In this document: positions 55,161 to 64,000 of the stretch, one piece after another
Numbering within the stretch: position 1 is the stretch's first letter
How the letters are laid out: every line of letters starts with the position of its first letter
Assembly: GCA_030263715.1 (NCBI GenBank)
Contig: SZPM01000012.1
Location: 1-64,000 of the forward strand
DNA from: ATM1 sp003577165
GTDB taxonomy: Bacteria; Armatimonadota; Fimbriimonadia; Fimbriimonadales; ATM1
Length of the DNA stretch: 64,000 nucleotides
Direction of reading: 5' to 3'
The notes under the pieces: generated by a model
Database searches by the model: none
The model's input: only the letters and a program-made list of their open reading frames with translations
What the model was told of the DNA's origin: nothing
Made by a program: the position numbers and the translations under genes

Positions 55161-57689
55161 TCACGGTCTGCTGATCCTTCTCACCCGGAACCAGTCGACG
55201 CCCGCCTCGGTGACGGAGTTGTTTGGATCGTCCGAGATCGAGAATCGAACCCTGGTTTGCATAGTCGGGACGACGTATGCGCTTACGACGAACTTTCGAC
55301 GTATCCACGTGTTGAATCCGGTAGCAAATGCAACTCGCTCGATGAGTCGCCAGGTTGCTCCATCGTCGTTTGAAACCTCAACCGAGAAGTAGTCATCTCC
55401 CGCGTCATTCCACAGCCACCTCTCGTACTCGATGATCGCATTTGCATTGGAGAGGTCAATGCGAGGCGATGTCGCTCGGGTCGGACCACCGTCTACGTCA
55501 GCCGCTCCTGGAGGACCACCTGGGGAGCCCAGTCCAGTGAATAAGCAGAAGGTGCCTACATCCTCACTATCGTCTTCCGGGTTGGCGCTTTGACCGAACT
55601 CTGTTGTGCCGATGGGATCGGCGCGAGTCCATTCGCCGTCTACAGGACTTGTGCTTTCGATGCTCCATCCCGTGTCGGCATCGAACGTGTCCTCAAATGA
55701 GAGCGTGATCGACGTGCCTGATACAGTGAAGAGCGGGTCTGACGGACCTCTCTTCGGATAGGTGTTCCCGCGCCCGTAAGTGTCTTGCGCCTTTACGTAG
55801 TACTGGATGGAGGAGCCAGGAGGTGGTACGGGAAGCGAAGTTCCGAAGACGCCCGGCGACAACTGGATCATGGGCGTTTCCACCCAGTCATCTTGGTTTG
55901 TTCGCATCACGAGACGAACGGCCAGTGGATTGAGAATGCCGGAACCACTCGAAATCCGCATGGTAATCGGAATCCGCGCGCTCGCTGACGGGAGTTGAAG
56001 GAACTCTGGCGCGAGTCGCAAGGGCTCGAGCACTACCCAGTGCAAGTCGGGAGCATCGAGTCCCTTCGCGCCGAAGCCGGACGCGATCTCTCCGTAGTGG
56101 GGGGTCCCGTTACTGATGTTTCCGTCGTCATCATCAAGAGTCAAGACATCGATGGTTATCTCTGGAGTGATCCCGCTTGGCAGGAGCAAGATGCTGTTGA
56201 TGTACCACTGGCGTACCAGGTCGAGGGCAGTTTCATGTCCCTCCGATAGGTCAAGGCGATCCAGGGTTAGCCAAAAGGCGCCGCTCAGCACTTGCCCGCA
56301 CAGATGAACTTCGCCCGAGCACGGATATCGAACGTTGTTGTAAGCATTTCTCCCGCATCCGGCACCTTGTCCAAGGAAGTCCTCGCCCAGACATGGACTG
56401 TCGGCGATGAGCGCTGCGGTCACGTCTGCCATGCCTTCGTGATAATCGCCAGCGGCCGTCGCGTGTCCTTTGTGGACGATGAAGTGCCCGTACTCGTGGT
56501 AGATGATCGTGGAATATGCGGTGTTGGCGCAACCGTTGCCGGCTCGGTAGAACGCTATTGAGCTTCCGGTGTAGTAGGCGCGGCAGGTGTTGTTCAAGTT
56601 AACGTAGGCTGGAAGGGCAATGTCGATTCCTGGGTAGTTTGGATTCAATTGCTTGGCAAAGTCATGGGCTCGCTCCGTGTGGACGAAGCCATTGACTTGA
56701 GCAGTGCCAAACTCTGCGGGTGGCGAGTTGAAGATGAAGTTTGCGGGGCCCGGCGGAGTAATCGTTTGAGAGAGAACCAGGTTACTGCCGCCACCATTGG
56801 TCACGGAGACCCACTTTCCCTTCAGCTCGGCTGTTACGTTCACCGGGTCCGAGCCACCGTGCAGTATCGTGTAGGAGCCATCGCTGTTAGTGAAGGCGTA
56901 GTCGCCGCCGGCGACTGCTACGCGTAAGTCAGACAACGCAATCTCCAGTGGAGGATTGTTGGGTTGATCCGGTTTGAGACCGGGGGTTGCGAATCCCGTT
57001 ACGTTTCCGTAGATATTGATTTCACGGACGAGATTTCTCCACTCGAGAACATTCGCGGTGACGGCGTCGACGAACACTAAGTGGGCGCTGGGCATCGAGG
57101 CCAAGCCGTTCTCGGCGTGGAAGCACCAGGCAATCCGTTCCTCTTCCTCAGATTCCCATAGGACTAACCGTGGGTCGCCGAATCGAAGCACCCATGGCGA
57201 ATCCAATTGGGCCGCTTGCATGGCACGCGCTGCGGAAACGCGTGGACGGTCAGGCACCCGATCGATCGTTCGCACTTGGCTTGACGCGAGAACAACCTCG
57301 TTCGACCGGTTTCGCACGAGCAAAACAAGCGAGCCGCGATCAACGGGCAATCCCTTTGCCACCTGCCGAAACTGGACGGCCGTGAACTTGCCCGAGAGTA
57401 GATCCGTGATCCGTTCGATCTGGAACTCGGAGCGTCCGGGAGAGAAGATGCTCCCGAACTGGCGGACAAATGACTCAGCGGCCAAGACCGGAGAGTCGCC
57501 GGCTCCAAGCGGAACACCCCAGATGCGGCTCAATCGATGGCCAAGTCGGTAGACCTTCACACCCGGCCACCGTTCTTCGAGCTGGTGGAGAAGCTCTTGA
57601 GATGAGGGCGTCGAAGCCTTGGCAGAGACGAAGTTAGTCAGGGCAAGCAATAAGATGCCAAGAGCCACAAATGTCTGGCGCAGTATCAC
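55161..57689 (-). CDS. Secreted M36-like zinc metallopeptidase, copy 2
   Basis: 842 residues, exactly the length of the neighbouring copy, with HEYGH again at 398-402 and EGMAD after it. The signal peptide is FVALGILLLALTNFVSA. Domain order is the same: propeptide, metallopeptidase, Ig-like, C-terminal jelly roll (NSVTEAGVDWFRV at the end). The protein sequence has drifted, most in the propeptide, while the catalytic block AAGDYHEGMADVTAAL is nearly identical, so both are likely active with perhaps different substrates. The GTG start has GAGGAG upstream. Confidence 0.9.
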   Translation of the reverse strand: MILRQTFVALGILLLALTNFVSAKASTPSSQELLHQLEERWPGVKVYRLGHRLSRIWGVPLGAGDSPVLAAESFVRQFGSIFSPGRSEFQIERITDLLSGKFTAVQFRQVAKGLPVDRGSLVLLVRNRSNEVVLASSQVRTIDRVPDRPRVSAARAMQAAQLDSPWVLRFGDPRLVLWESEEEERIAWCFHAENGLASMPSAHLVFVDAVTANVLEWRNLVREINIYGNVTGFATPGLKPDQPNNPPLEIALSDLRVAVAGGDYAFTNSDGSYTILHGGSDPVNVTAELKGKWVSVTNGGGSNLVLSQTITPPGPANFIFNSPPAEFGTAQVNGFVHTERAHDFAKQLNPNYPGIDIALPAYVNLNNTCRAYYTGSSIAFYRAGNGCANTAYSTIIYHEYGHFIVHKGHATAAGDYHEGMADVTAALIADSPCLGEDFLGQGAGCGRNAYNNVRYPCSGEVHLCGQVLSGAFWLTLDRLDLSEGHETALDLVRQWYINSILLLPSGITPEITIDVLTLDDDDGNISNGTPHYGEIASGFGAKGLDAPDLHWVVLEPLRLAPEFLQLPSASARIPITMRISSGSGILNPLAVRLVMRTNQDDWVETPMIQLSPGVFGTSLPVPPPGSSIQYYVKAQDTYGRGNTYPKRGPSDPLFTVSGTSITLSFEDTFDADTGWSIESTSPVDGEWTRADPIGTTEFGQSANPEDDSEDVGTFCLFTGLGSPGGPPGAADVDGGPTRATSPRIDLSNANAIIEYERWLWNDAGDDYFSVEVSNDDGATWRLIERVAFATGFNTWIRRKFVVSAYVVPTMQTRVRFSISDDPNNSVTEAGVDWFRVRRISRP

Positions 57690-57751
57690 AATCCCACTCC
57701 TCGAGGGGTCAATAAGGGCCCCGTGCGCGGCCGCGTTTGCGGCTGTCCTCG

Positions 57752-58561
57752 CTAGTCTTTTGGAGCCGCACCAACATACAGGATATGCTCGGCCGAACCG
57801 AGCAGCGTGGGGTCACCGCAAAACCTGGTATTTATCGCGGCCCACGCGTCGAAGGAGCGTCCGATCAGGCGGTTCACGTTTTCGCCGAGCACACCGAGCA
57901 GACCCTCTGCAGCGTATATGCCCAGTGTTTCAAACCCCTGCGCCTCCATAAACGGAGCGATTTCCGACGGGAATTCGCAATAGGAGTCGGGGAGAGGTCC
58001 TCCACCTTCGGCTGCCCGCAGCACGCCGGTGTCGAGAAGTTCGCGAACTCGGTCGGGTTGAGCCGACGGGGCAAGGGGCGCGATCTTGGCCATTAGGCGG
58101 AGCCATGCGTATCGGCAGAGCCAAGCGGCGATGCAGCAGCCGCCAGGTCTGAGAACCCGATGCAGTTCCCGTGCGGCGGAGCGGCGTCCCTCCTCGGTGA
58201 GGATCCCATAGAACGGGCCGAGTGCGACGGCGAAGTCGAATTCGTTGTCCGGAAGCTCCGAGAGGTCTTCTGCTGAGAGGTGAAGCACGCGGTGCAGGTG
58301 GATCCCCGACCCTTCGGCTTTCGCCTTCGCGAACTCAAGGGCCGCCGAGGAGAGGTCGGCCAGAGTCACCTCGTAGCCCCGGGCGGCGAGGTCGAGAGCG
58401 TATCGGCCGGGGCCGCCGCCGAGATCGAGAACGCGAGCAGGCGGAGGCGGGGCGAACCGCTCGATCAGGCTGAGGGTGACGGCGAACTCCGTTTTCTGTC
58501 GGGTCAGCCGTTCCCACTGCTGCACGACGGTCGCGTCGTAAAAGGCCTCGACAGGCCGCAT
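57752..58561 (-). CDS. Class I SAM-dependent methyltransferase
   Basis: 269 residues. Motif I is VLDLGGGPGRYALDLA (about 44-59), the acidic end of beta-2 is VTLADLSSAALEFA, and FDFAVALGPFYGIL is the beta-4 region. Residues ~170-260 form a cap domain of unknown specificity, including NTRFCGDPTLLGSAEHILYV. This is the Methyltransf_11/25 group, which acts on small molecules. TAGAAT lies nine bases before the ATG. The gene lies divergent from a secreted hydrolase. The methyl acceptor is unknown. Confidence 0.85.
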   Translation of the reverse strand: MRPVEAFYDATVVQQWERLTRQKTEFAVTLSLIERFAPPPPARVLDLGGGPGRYALDLAARGYEVTLADLSSAALEFAKAKAEGSGIHLHRVLHLSAEDLSELPDNEFDFAVALGPFYGILTEEGRRSAARELHRVLRPGGCCIAAWLCRYAWLRLMAKIAPLAPSAQPDRVRELLDTGVLRAAEGGGPLPDSYCEFPSEIAPFMEAQGFETLGIYAAEGLLGVLGENVNRLIGRSFDAWAAINTRFCGDPTLLGSAEHILYVGAAPKD

Positions 58562-58621
58562 CTTCTCCGCATTCTATTCCCTGGGACGTAGAATGTGGCG
58601 TAGGACGACATCGGAGGACTA

Positions 58622-60055
58622 ATGAAAAGAGCCTGGTTGCAGATCTCTCTCGCCGGAATTGCGTGCGCCGCCTCGGCAGCGATGGCGCAAATCGAAGGGC
58701 ATTGGCTGGGATCACTGCAGATCGGCAGCCTCAGCCTTCGCATCGCGCTCGAGGTGACGCGGGCGGCGGACGGTGCGTTCATCACGACGATGGACAGCCT
58801 CGATCAGGGCGTGTTCGGAATCAAGGTTGCTAAGACTGCCTTCGATGCCCCGTCCAGGGCGTTCATATTCGAGGCGCCGAATTTAGCCGCGACGTACGAG
58901 GGCATTCTCTCTTCTGACGGTAAGAAGATCTCAGGAAAGTTCACGCAGGCTGGAGTTGACCGTGAACTCATCTTTGAGAGGCAGACTTCAAAGCCGACGC
59001 TGGAACGCCCTCAAACGCCGAAGGGCCCGTTTCCTTACAAAGAGGAAGAAGTTTCTTACGAGAACAAATCGGCAGGAATCAAGATTGCGGGCACGCTCTC
59101 TTTGCCTGCAGGTGACGGGCCGTTTCCCGCAGTGCTCCTCCTCACCGGTTCTGGAGCGCAGGATCGGAACGAATCCATCATGGGGCACAAGCCGTTTTGG
59201 GTGATCGCAGACTACTTGACGCGCCGCGGAATAGCCGTGTTGCGCGTGGATGATCGCGGGGTGGGGGGAACCGGCGGAAACCTAATGGAGTCCACGTCCT
59301 CAGAATTAGCAGACGACGCTCTCGCGGGAGTCGAGTTTCTCCGGTCGCGAAGGGAAGTCGACGCAAAGCGGATCGGGTTGATCGGCCACTCGGAGGGAGG
59401 AATCATCGGCCCGCTTGCCGCGACGAAGTCCTCCAACATCGCCTTCGTCGTCATGCTTGCGGGAACGGGAGTGCCTGGTGAGGAGATTCTGTATATGCAG
59501 GGGGGGCTCATCGCAAAGGTAATGGGCGCGACGGATGAGCAGGTCGCCGAGCAGATCAGCGGTCAGAAGGAGATCTTCGCGATCCTCAAGAGCGAGAAAT
59601 CCCTCGAGGAAAAGCGCTCAGAGGTCGTGGCCGTTTTGCGCAAGCGAGTCGAAGCCCTGCCAGAGGAAGAAAGGAAGTCGCTAGGCAACGTGGATGCGTA
59701 TGTGATGATGCAGACAATGCAGGTGGCGAACAAGTGGTTCGTCCACTTCGTTTCCTACGACCCTCGCCCGGTCCTCAAGAAACTAAGCGTTCCGGTGTTG
59801 GTGCTCAACGGGGAGTTAGACCTTCAAGTCCCAGCCGCCCAAAATCTTCCCGAGATCCACAGATGCTTGGAGGAAGGAGGAAACTCGGATTACACGATCA
59901 TCAAATTCGCTGGGCTCAATCATCTGTTCCAGTCGACGAAGACGGGATCTCCGACGGAATACGGAACGATTACCGAAACGATTTCGCCGCAGGTGCTTGG
60001 AGCGATCGGCGATTGGATCGTGAGGAAGTTTGGCGCGCCGCCGACCGCCAACTGA
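58622..60055 (+). CDS. Secreted alpha/beta hydrolase (S9/EstA-like)
   Basis: 477 residues. Signal peptide WLQISLAGIACAASAAMAQ. Residues ~24-125 form a beta domain (GHWLGSLQIGSLSLRIALEV) also seen in DUF3887/DUF4019-type exported hydrolases. The hydrolase domain has GSGAQDRNE, DDRGVGGTGGN, IGLIGHSEGGIIG with the nucleophile, LNGELDLQVP with the acid and GLNHLFQ with the histidine. Related proteins hydrolyse esters or act as acyl peptidases. GGAGG six bases before the ATG supports the start. Convergent with the MFS-HEAT gene with a 4-base gap. Confidence 0.88.
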   Translation: MKRAWLQISLAGIACAASAAMAQIEGHWLGSLQIGSLSLRIALEVTRAADGAFITTMDSLDQGVFGIKVAKTAFDAPSRAFIFEAPNLAATYEGILSSDGKKISGKFTQAGVDRELIFERQTSKPTLERPQTPKGPFPYKEEEVSYENKSAGIKIAGTLSLPAGDGPFPAVLLLTGSGAQDRNESIMGHKPFWVIADYLTRRGIAVLRVDDRGVGGTGGNLMESTSSELADDALAGVEFLRSRREVDAKRIGLIGHSEGGIIGPLAATKSSNIAFVVMLAGTGVPGEEILYMQGGLIAKVMGATDEQVAEQISGQKEIFAILKSEKSLEEKRSEVVAVLRKRVEALPEEERKSLGNVDAYVMMQTMQVANKWFVHFVSYDPRPVLKKLSVPVLVLNGELDLQVPAAQNLPEIHRCLEEGGNSDYTIIKFAGLNHLFQSTKTGSPTEYGTITETISPQVLGAIGDWIVRKFGAPPTAN

Positions 60056-60059
60056 ACGT

Positions 60060-62369
60060 CTATTGGCTTGCCGTCTGCCACAAGACAACGGCCAACAGGA
60101 AGCCGTCGCGAGGCGCCGCCTTCGCCAGGGCGGATAGAGCCGGGCTGTTCGCCCGCTCTGCGAGCATGCGAATCGCTTCTGCTTCCTGGCCCTGGTGAAA
60201 CTTGGTTAGCGCCGTAGTGAAGATGGGGTCGCCCCCCCTCGCGATCTGCACCAACTCCTTATCGAGCGCCATCGAATCCTGAAGAATGAGGCGATAGAAC
60301 TCAGCCTCGACTCCGAAGCGCACCGCGGCGCCCAGTAGGCAACGCCTCCGCGCTGTCACGGTCGTCATCCTGTTGGCAGTCTCAAGGATAAGCGCAGCGT
60401 CCTCGTCGTTGCCGACGCGGCCGAGTGCGTAAGCGAATTCGGCAGCAGAGTCGTCGACCTCGTTTTGAAGCAAGTTCCTGAGCGTTTGCGTTCCGCCTCG
60501 CAGGTTCAACTCTGCGACGGCTTCTGCGGCTGCAATCCGTACGGAAGGATATGGGTCCTCAAGGTGCTTCACCAAGACCTCCTCGCACATCGCGTTGCCG
60601 ATCGTTCGAAGGGCTTGGATCGATGCTCGACGAAGTTCCGCGTCGCCGGGATGGTTTGCAGCTGCGATGAGCGACTCAAGCGCGCGCTCATCTCCAAGTC
60701 TTCCCAGCGATCGCGCGCTCGCCCTGCGGAGTGCGGAGGACGGGTTTTCGAGAAGTTTGATAAGCGCGTCGGCGGCAGCAGGATCTCCGCTCGCACCCAG
60801 CGCATCCACCATCTCCTCTTCGACGAGATACGGGTGTGACTCGACGAGGTCGATGAGCGCTCCCGCCGCTTCCTTTCCGCCGACGGTCGAAAGCGCGACG
60901 GCGGCCTCCCTGCGGACCCGTGGAGAAGGATCCGTCAACAGCTTCACCAACTCGGACTCTGCCAAGGTCATTCCTGCCTCGCCGATTCGCTGAATTGCGA
61001 GTTGGCGTTCTGCGGCTTCGCCGGACTGAGAGAGTTTCTTCATCGCCAGCACGCCAGTGGGCCGGACGGAAGCGACCTGTTTGATGAACGTGCGGATCGA
61101 GTGCGAGGTCGGATCTACGATTCCGAACAGGAACAGAACGGAAACGACACGAAGCAGACTGTTGACAGCGAAGAGGACGGTGTATCCGGTCGGTTCGTCG
61201 AACATCCCCTTCGAGAACTCCAGCCACACGCCGGATGCCATCGGCGCGAGACCGCCAACGACGGCGCCGAGGGCTTGCGTTAAGCCGATTGCCTGCGCGC
61301 GATGCTGCGGTTTCGCGACGGCGAGCGTGAAACTAAACTGCCCCGACTGAACGCCCGTCCATGCCAGCCCAGCCGCGACGTGTCCCAAGATCAAAACGGT
61401 GTAGTTCCAAACGTACGCGCCGGGCGATGTGATGGTCCACGCCAAGGGTCCAACCGCGAGAAGCGCTCCAGAGACGAACAGAACGGGCTTGTTGCCGTAT
61501 TTGTCGGACAGGAATCCCCACATCGGCGCGGATGCGAGGCTTGCCGCAGCCATGAACGATCCGATGATGGTGAGGTCGATAAGCCTGAGGTCGAGCACTT
61601 CCCGTCCGTAGTAGAAGAAGAACGGGCCGCCGATCACTTGAGCGACGGTGAAAACAACGAGAAAGGTGAACAACCGCCGAAACGGTTTGTGTGAAAACGG
61701 CGCGCCTAAGGACCGAAGGCTCTCTGTCATTGTGCCGCTCGCTACCGAGGTTCTCTCCGTCGAGGGCATCCGAAGGTAGAAGATGAAGCTGATGAGTCCG
61801 CAGATGACGCCGACGGCGAAGATGATTGACAGGCCGGCGTTCGTCATCCCTGAATCGCGCATCGCGTCAGCGAACAGGCTCGTTGGAAATCCGACCGCGG
61901 CGCCGACGACGATGCCGAGGGCGAACCTTCGGCTGAAGTACCAGCCGCGGTGCGACTCCGGTACCAATTGGCTGAGCCATTGGTTATAAGTCGCATTGAT
62001 CGTGAAGATGGAGACCGCTTGGAGAACGATGCAGGCGAACAGGATCTCCAGGCGGGGCCATGAAGGAGGCAAGAGGGGAAGAAAGATGACGGGAATCCAG
62101 AAGAGCCGCCACAAAAGCCCACCGACGGCGACGAACGACTTGTAGTTCTTCTGCCGCTCTCCAAGAATGCTGCCTGGAATCATGAGGATTCCGAGAATCG
62201 CAGGCAGTGCGCTCAACCATGCGCGAATTCGGTCATCGGACGTCAACTGACGGATGAACTCCTGCAGGAAACTGCCAGCGACGAGAGCTCCGAACACCGT
62301 GGCGAACGCCATATCCAGGTTGGCGTTTCGGAGCGCGTGGTAGCGCTCAAGCCGATTCGGTTCCGCCAT
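60060..62369 (-). CDS. MFS transporter fused to C-terminal HEAT repeats
   Basis: 769 residues. Residues ~15-430 contain 12 membrane helices of a major-facilitator protein, including MWGFLSDKYGNKP, the A-type loop motif between helices 8 and 9. From ~450 to ~770 come HEAT/PBS-lyase-type repeats (PSPRVRREAAVALSTVGG, PSSALRRASARSLGRLGD, PYPSVRIAAAEAVAEL), probably cytoplasmic. The fusion could couple transport to a protein partner. The substrate is unknown. It follows the GNAT gene by 21 bases on the same strand and is likely in its operon with ybbR. Confidence 0.85.
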   Translation of the reverse strand: MAEPNRLERYHALRNANLDMAFATVFGALVAGSFLQEFIRQLTSDDRIRAWLSALPAILGILMIPGSILGERQKNYKSFVAVGGLLWRLFWIPVIFLPLLPPSWPRLEILFACIVLQAVSIFTINATYNQWLSQLVPESHRGWYFSRRFALGIVVGAAVGFPTSLFADAMRDSGMTNAGLSIIFAVGVICGLISFIFYLRMPSTERTSVASGTMTESLRSLGAPFSHKPFRRLFTFLVVFTVAQVIGGPFFFYYGREVLDLRLIDLTIIGSFMAAASLASAPMWGFLSDKYGNKPVLFVSGALLAVGPLAWTITSPGAYVWNYTVLILGHVAAGLAWTGVQSGQFSFTLAVAKPQHRAQAIGLTQALGAVVGGLAPMASGVWLEFSKGMFDEPTGYTVLFAVNSLLRVVSVLFLFGIVDPTSHSIRTFIKQVASVRPTGVLAMKKLSQSGEAAERQLAIQRIGEAGMTLAESELVKLLTDPSPRVRREAAVALSTVGGKEAAGALIDLVESHPYLVEEEMVDALGASGDPAAADALIKLLENPSSALRRASARSLGRLGDERALESLIAAANHPGDAELRRASIQALRTIGNAMCEEVLVKHLEDPYPSVRIAAAEAVAELNLRGGTQTLRNLLQNEVDDSAAEFAYALGRVGNDEDAALILETANRMTTVTARRRCLLGAAVRFGVEAEFYRLILQDSMALDKELVQIARGGDPIFTTALTKFHQGQEAEAIRMLAERANSPALSALAKAAPRDGFLLAVVLWQTASQ

Positions 62370-62390
62370 GGTTCGGCCGAATCCTACCTT

Positions 62391-63155
62391 TTAGAATTGG
62401 TCAGTCATGAACATCTGCGGAACTTCCGAAAAGCCCTTGCCCATGAGCACCAAGTCACCCGTTGCACGGGGAGGGACCAGGTCGATTGCCTGGACCATGC
62501 TTCGCAGTCCGAAAAACTCCTGCCGGTCGCGGGTTGCCGAACCTACGTAACTGGGAAGCAGTTCGCGAATGCGAGGAGATTCCATCGCATAGTATCCGTC
62601 TCCCACTTTGATTGGCTGTTTGCTCGACCAGGTCCAGTAGTTCCACCGGCGTTCGTCACGGCGCAGACGAAGAGGGTGTTCTGCCGCCCATCGGTCGTAG
62701 ACCGCACGCACGAAATTGAACGACGCGGGGGGACAGACGACCTCGATCTCAGGATCCCCCATCGGCGCGACCACGACGTCGTCCAGAACCTCGAAGCCAA
62801 GGCGAGCATAAATCCTCTCGTCGCGCGCGAAAAGGAGCGCGCGGCCCTCAGACTGTTCTTGGCAGGCGGCGACGGCGGTCTGAAGAAGATCGCTCGCGAG
62901 CCCCTGCCCCCTGAAGTCCTCTCGCGTGCCGACTCCGGCGATCCCGATTGCCCCCCCGATACCGAAGTGCAGCGGCACCGTCGTCAAGCATGCGAGTATC
63001 TCACCGTTTTGAACGGCCGCCCACTTGCTCTTCACGTCGAAGAAGGGCTCACTTCGGAACACACCTCGCGCCCGCTCGAAGTCGAGCGAGAACACGCTGC
63101 ACATCAGGCGCAAAAACTCGTCGGCCTCGTCCGGCCGAATCGTGCGAAGTTCCAT
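62391..63155 (-). CDS. Eis-like GNAT acetyltransferase
   Basis: 254 residues. The N-terminal GNAT domain has IAGVGTREDFRGQGLASDLL with the acetyl-CoA loop (R-G-x-G-x-A) at about 79-87. YARLGFEVLDD is the matching C-terminal motif. Residues ~140-254 look like a second, degenerate GNAT lobe, as in Eis/SCP2-type proteins, but shorter than the ~400-residue Eis. The acceptor is unknown. It starts four bases after the YbbR gene ends, so the two are cotranscribed. Confidence 0.82.
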   Translation of the reverse strand: MELRTIRPDEADEFLRLMCSVFSLDFERARGVFRSEPFFDVKSKWAAVQNGEILACLTTVPLHFGIGGAIGIAGVGTREDFRGQGLASDLLQTAVAACQEQSEGRALLFARDERIYARLGFEVLDDVVVAPMGDPEIEVVCPPASFNFVRAVYDRWAAEHPLRLRRDERRWNYWTWSSKQPIKVGDGYYAMESPRIRELLPSYVGSATRDRQEFFGLRSMVQAIDLVPPRATGDLVLMGKGFSEVPQMFMTDQF

Positions 63156-63159
63156 TCGT

Positions 63160-64000
63160 TCAGCGGATCCTTTCGACCGTGACGCGAACCCGGACGTTGC
63201 GATTGCTCGTGGCGACCCCTTCCGGGAGGTCTACGCGCGCCTCGAACGTGCGGTCCGCGCGCAGGTTCGATAGGTCGATCGGCTCCGTTTCGACGACGTT
63301 GATGGCAGCAAGTTGGGCTGCCGGCCCGCGAACGGTGACCTGCGTCGGGTCGACGGTCACGGCTGTGACCCTGTATCCTGGACGAGCGGCCCCGGTCCAT
63401 ATTGGATTCACAAGAACGGTCTTCTCGCTCGGCTTTGGTTCCAGTTTCGGGCGAAAAGTGACGCGCGCTGGATCGGCAGTAACGGAGACCGGCCGCCCGT
63501 CGTCGTCCAGCGCCTCGACCTTGAGGGCGTACGCGCCGCCAGGCTCCATTGAAGAGAGGTCGACGGTCACGCGTGCGACGTCGACGCTATTGACGCGCGA
63601 CTCTTGACCGACGACTCGAACGGTCGAAGGCTCGATCGAGTAAGCGTCGAGCACGTAGTCTGGGTGCACGCGACCGACGTTGAGAAGTACGCGCACTAAC
63701 CGGCTCGAAACTCGCACGAGTTCCAACTCGACCGTCGAGGGCTTTGCTACGAAGTCGGCTTCACGTCGTAGGAAGCCCGGCACGTCGAGCATTACAGTAA
63801 ACGTGTTCTTCCCAGGCTTCGCGCCCTTCACATCCACGTAGGCTCTTACGACTGCTTCCGAAAGATCGGGGAGTTGCATTGACTTAGCGGTCACCTCGAT
63901 GCGCACGGACGCGGGGCCCTTCGCGATCTCCAAGTCGTCTGGGAGGTTTCTCGCTTCGAGGGTGACATTCTCGATCGTCGTGCGAATGAGGGGTTGATCC
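63160..64000 (-). CDS. YbbR-domain protein, N-terminus beyond window
   Basis: At least 280 residues remain; the start is outside the window. Three or more YbbR repeats are visible, each with a strand pattern like LEVRNLPDDLEIAKGPASVRIEV, then YVDVKGAKPGKNTFTV. EPSTVRVVGQESRVNSV and DPTQVTVRGPAAQLAAI contain the recurrent P-x-x-V-x-V-x-G motif. YbbR (CdaR) is normally an extracytoplasmic protein that regulates the diadenylate cyclase CdaA, so cdaA would be expected just upstream outside the window. Confidence 0.85.
   Translation of the reverse strand, partial: DQPLIRTTIENVTLEARNLPDDLEIAKGPASVRIEVTAKSMQLPDLSEAVVRAYVDVKGAKPGKNTFTVMLDVPGFLRREADFVAKPSTVELELVRVSSRLVRVLLNVGRVHPDYVLDAYSIEPSTVRVVGQESRVNSVDVARVTVDLSSMEPGGAYALKVEALDDDGRPVSVTADPARVTFRPKLEPKPSEKTVLVNPIWTGAARPGYRVTAVTVDPTQVTVRGPAAQLAAINVVETEPIDLSNLRADRTFEARVDLPEGVATSNRNVRVRVTVERIR

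Noticed and set aside
1..64000. CRISPR arrays, insertion sequences, prophage genes or integration sites
   Set aside because: No regularly spaced direct repeats, transposase, integrase or phage genes were found; the tRNA-His gene is not flanked by a partial duplicate.

Overview
This is a GC-rich (around 60% by eye), very gene-dense bacterial chromosome segment. It carries about 53 protein genes and one tRNA, with no stretch over 300 bases lacking a gene, no CRISPR array and no insertion sequence. Three features fit Armatimonadota (Fimbriimonadia-like) best, with Planctomycetota-like flavour in the heme proteins: mostly housekeeping genes, PSCyt-type heme modules next to M36-type secreted peptidases, and -10 boxes sitting directly in front of start codons (leaderless mRNAs, as known in Deinococcus). 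The taxonomic call is an inference from gene content and no 16S is present.

Layout. 1-3.9 kb: a secreted GH42-like glycosidase (cut by the window edge) and a TPR protein on the minus strand. 3.9-9.4 kb: tsaE-tsaB-murB-sugar porter, then a TMEM14-like protein with a dihydropteridine-reductase-like SDR, then guaB. 9.5-13.1 kb: an odd Trp/Lys-rich protein with its own terminator, a homocysteine methyltransferase/MTHFR fusion and xdhC. 13.1-15.8 kb (minus): overlapping selA-HD-domain-nitroreductase operon. 15.9-19.5 kb: tatA, an unknown gene, a PqqD-like protein, a minimal FtsX-type permease, a LolD-type ATPase and a half-length GH4-like protein. 19.5-23.3 kb (minus): fabD-fabG-acpP-fabF plus a membrane protein. 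23.3-32.2 kb: mutS2, cdd, rfbD, GNAT, trpA, a secreted hydrolase, a PilZ protein and sthA. 33-36.6 kb: tRNA-His, tilS and ftsH. 36.7-40.3 kb: TPR protein, YfhO-like membrane protein, two tandem ClpS-like proteins and a lipoprotein. 40.3-46.4 kb: a rhamnulose-phosphate aldolase/dehydrogenase fusion, then trpE - histidine kinase - response regulator - trpG. 46.5-50 kb: a secreted protein and clpB. 50-52.3 kb: two c-type heme proteins and a metal-binding lipoprotein. 52.4-57.7 kb: two tandem 842-residue M36-like peptidases. 57.7-64 kb: methyltransferase, hydrolase, an MFS-HEAT fusion transporter, an acetyltransferase and a YbbR-domain protein cut by the edge.

The most interesting point is at 50,054-50,788. 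A c-type heme protein reads straight through an in-frame TGA at codon 67. A stem-loop meeting bacterial SECIS criteria starts 10 bases after that TGA, with its apical loop 21 bases after it. The same window carries selA, the gene that makes Sec-tRNA. I read this as a candidate selenocysteine-containing cytochrome, a family I do not recognise among described selenoproteins.

Other points worth following are widespread leaderless promoters that fix several start codons, a two-component system wedged between trpE and trpG, tandem ClpS paralogues of which one lacks the N-degron histidine, a PqqD/RRE-like protein coupled to a permease without its periplasmic domain, and tandem metallopeptidases of identical length.
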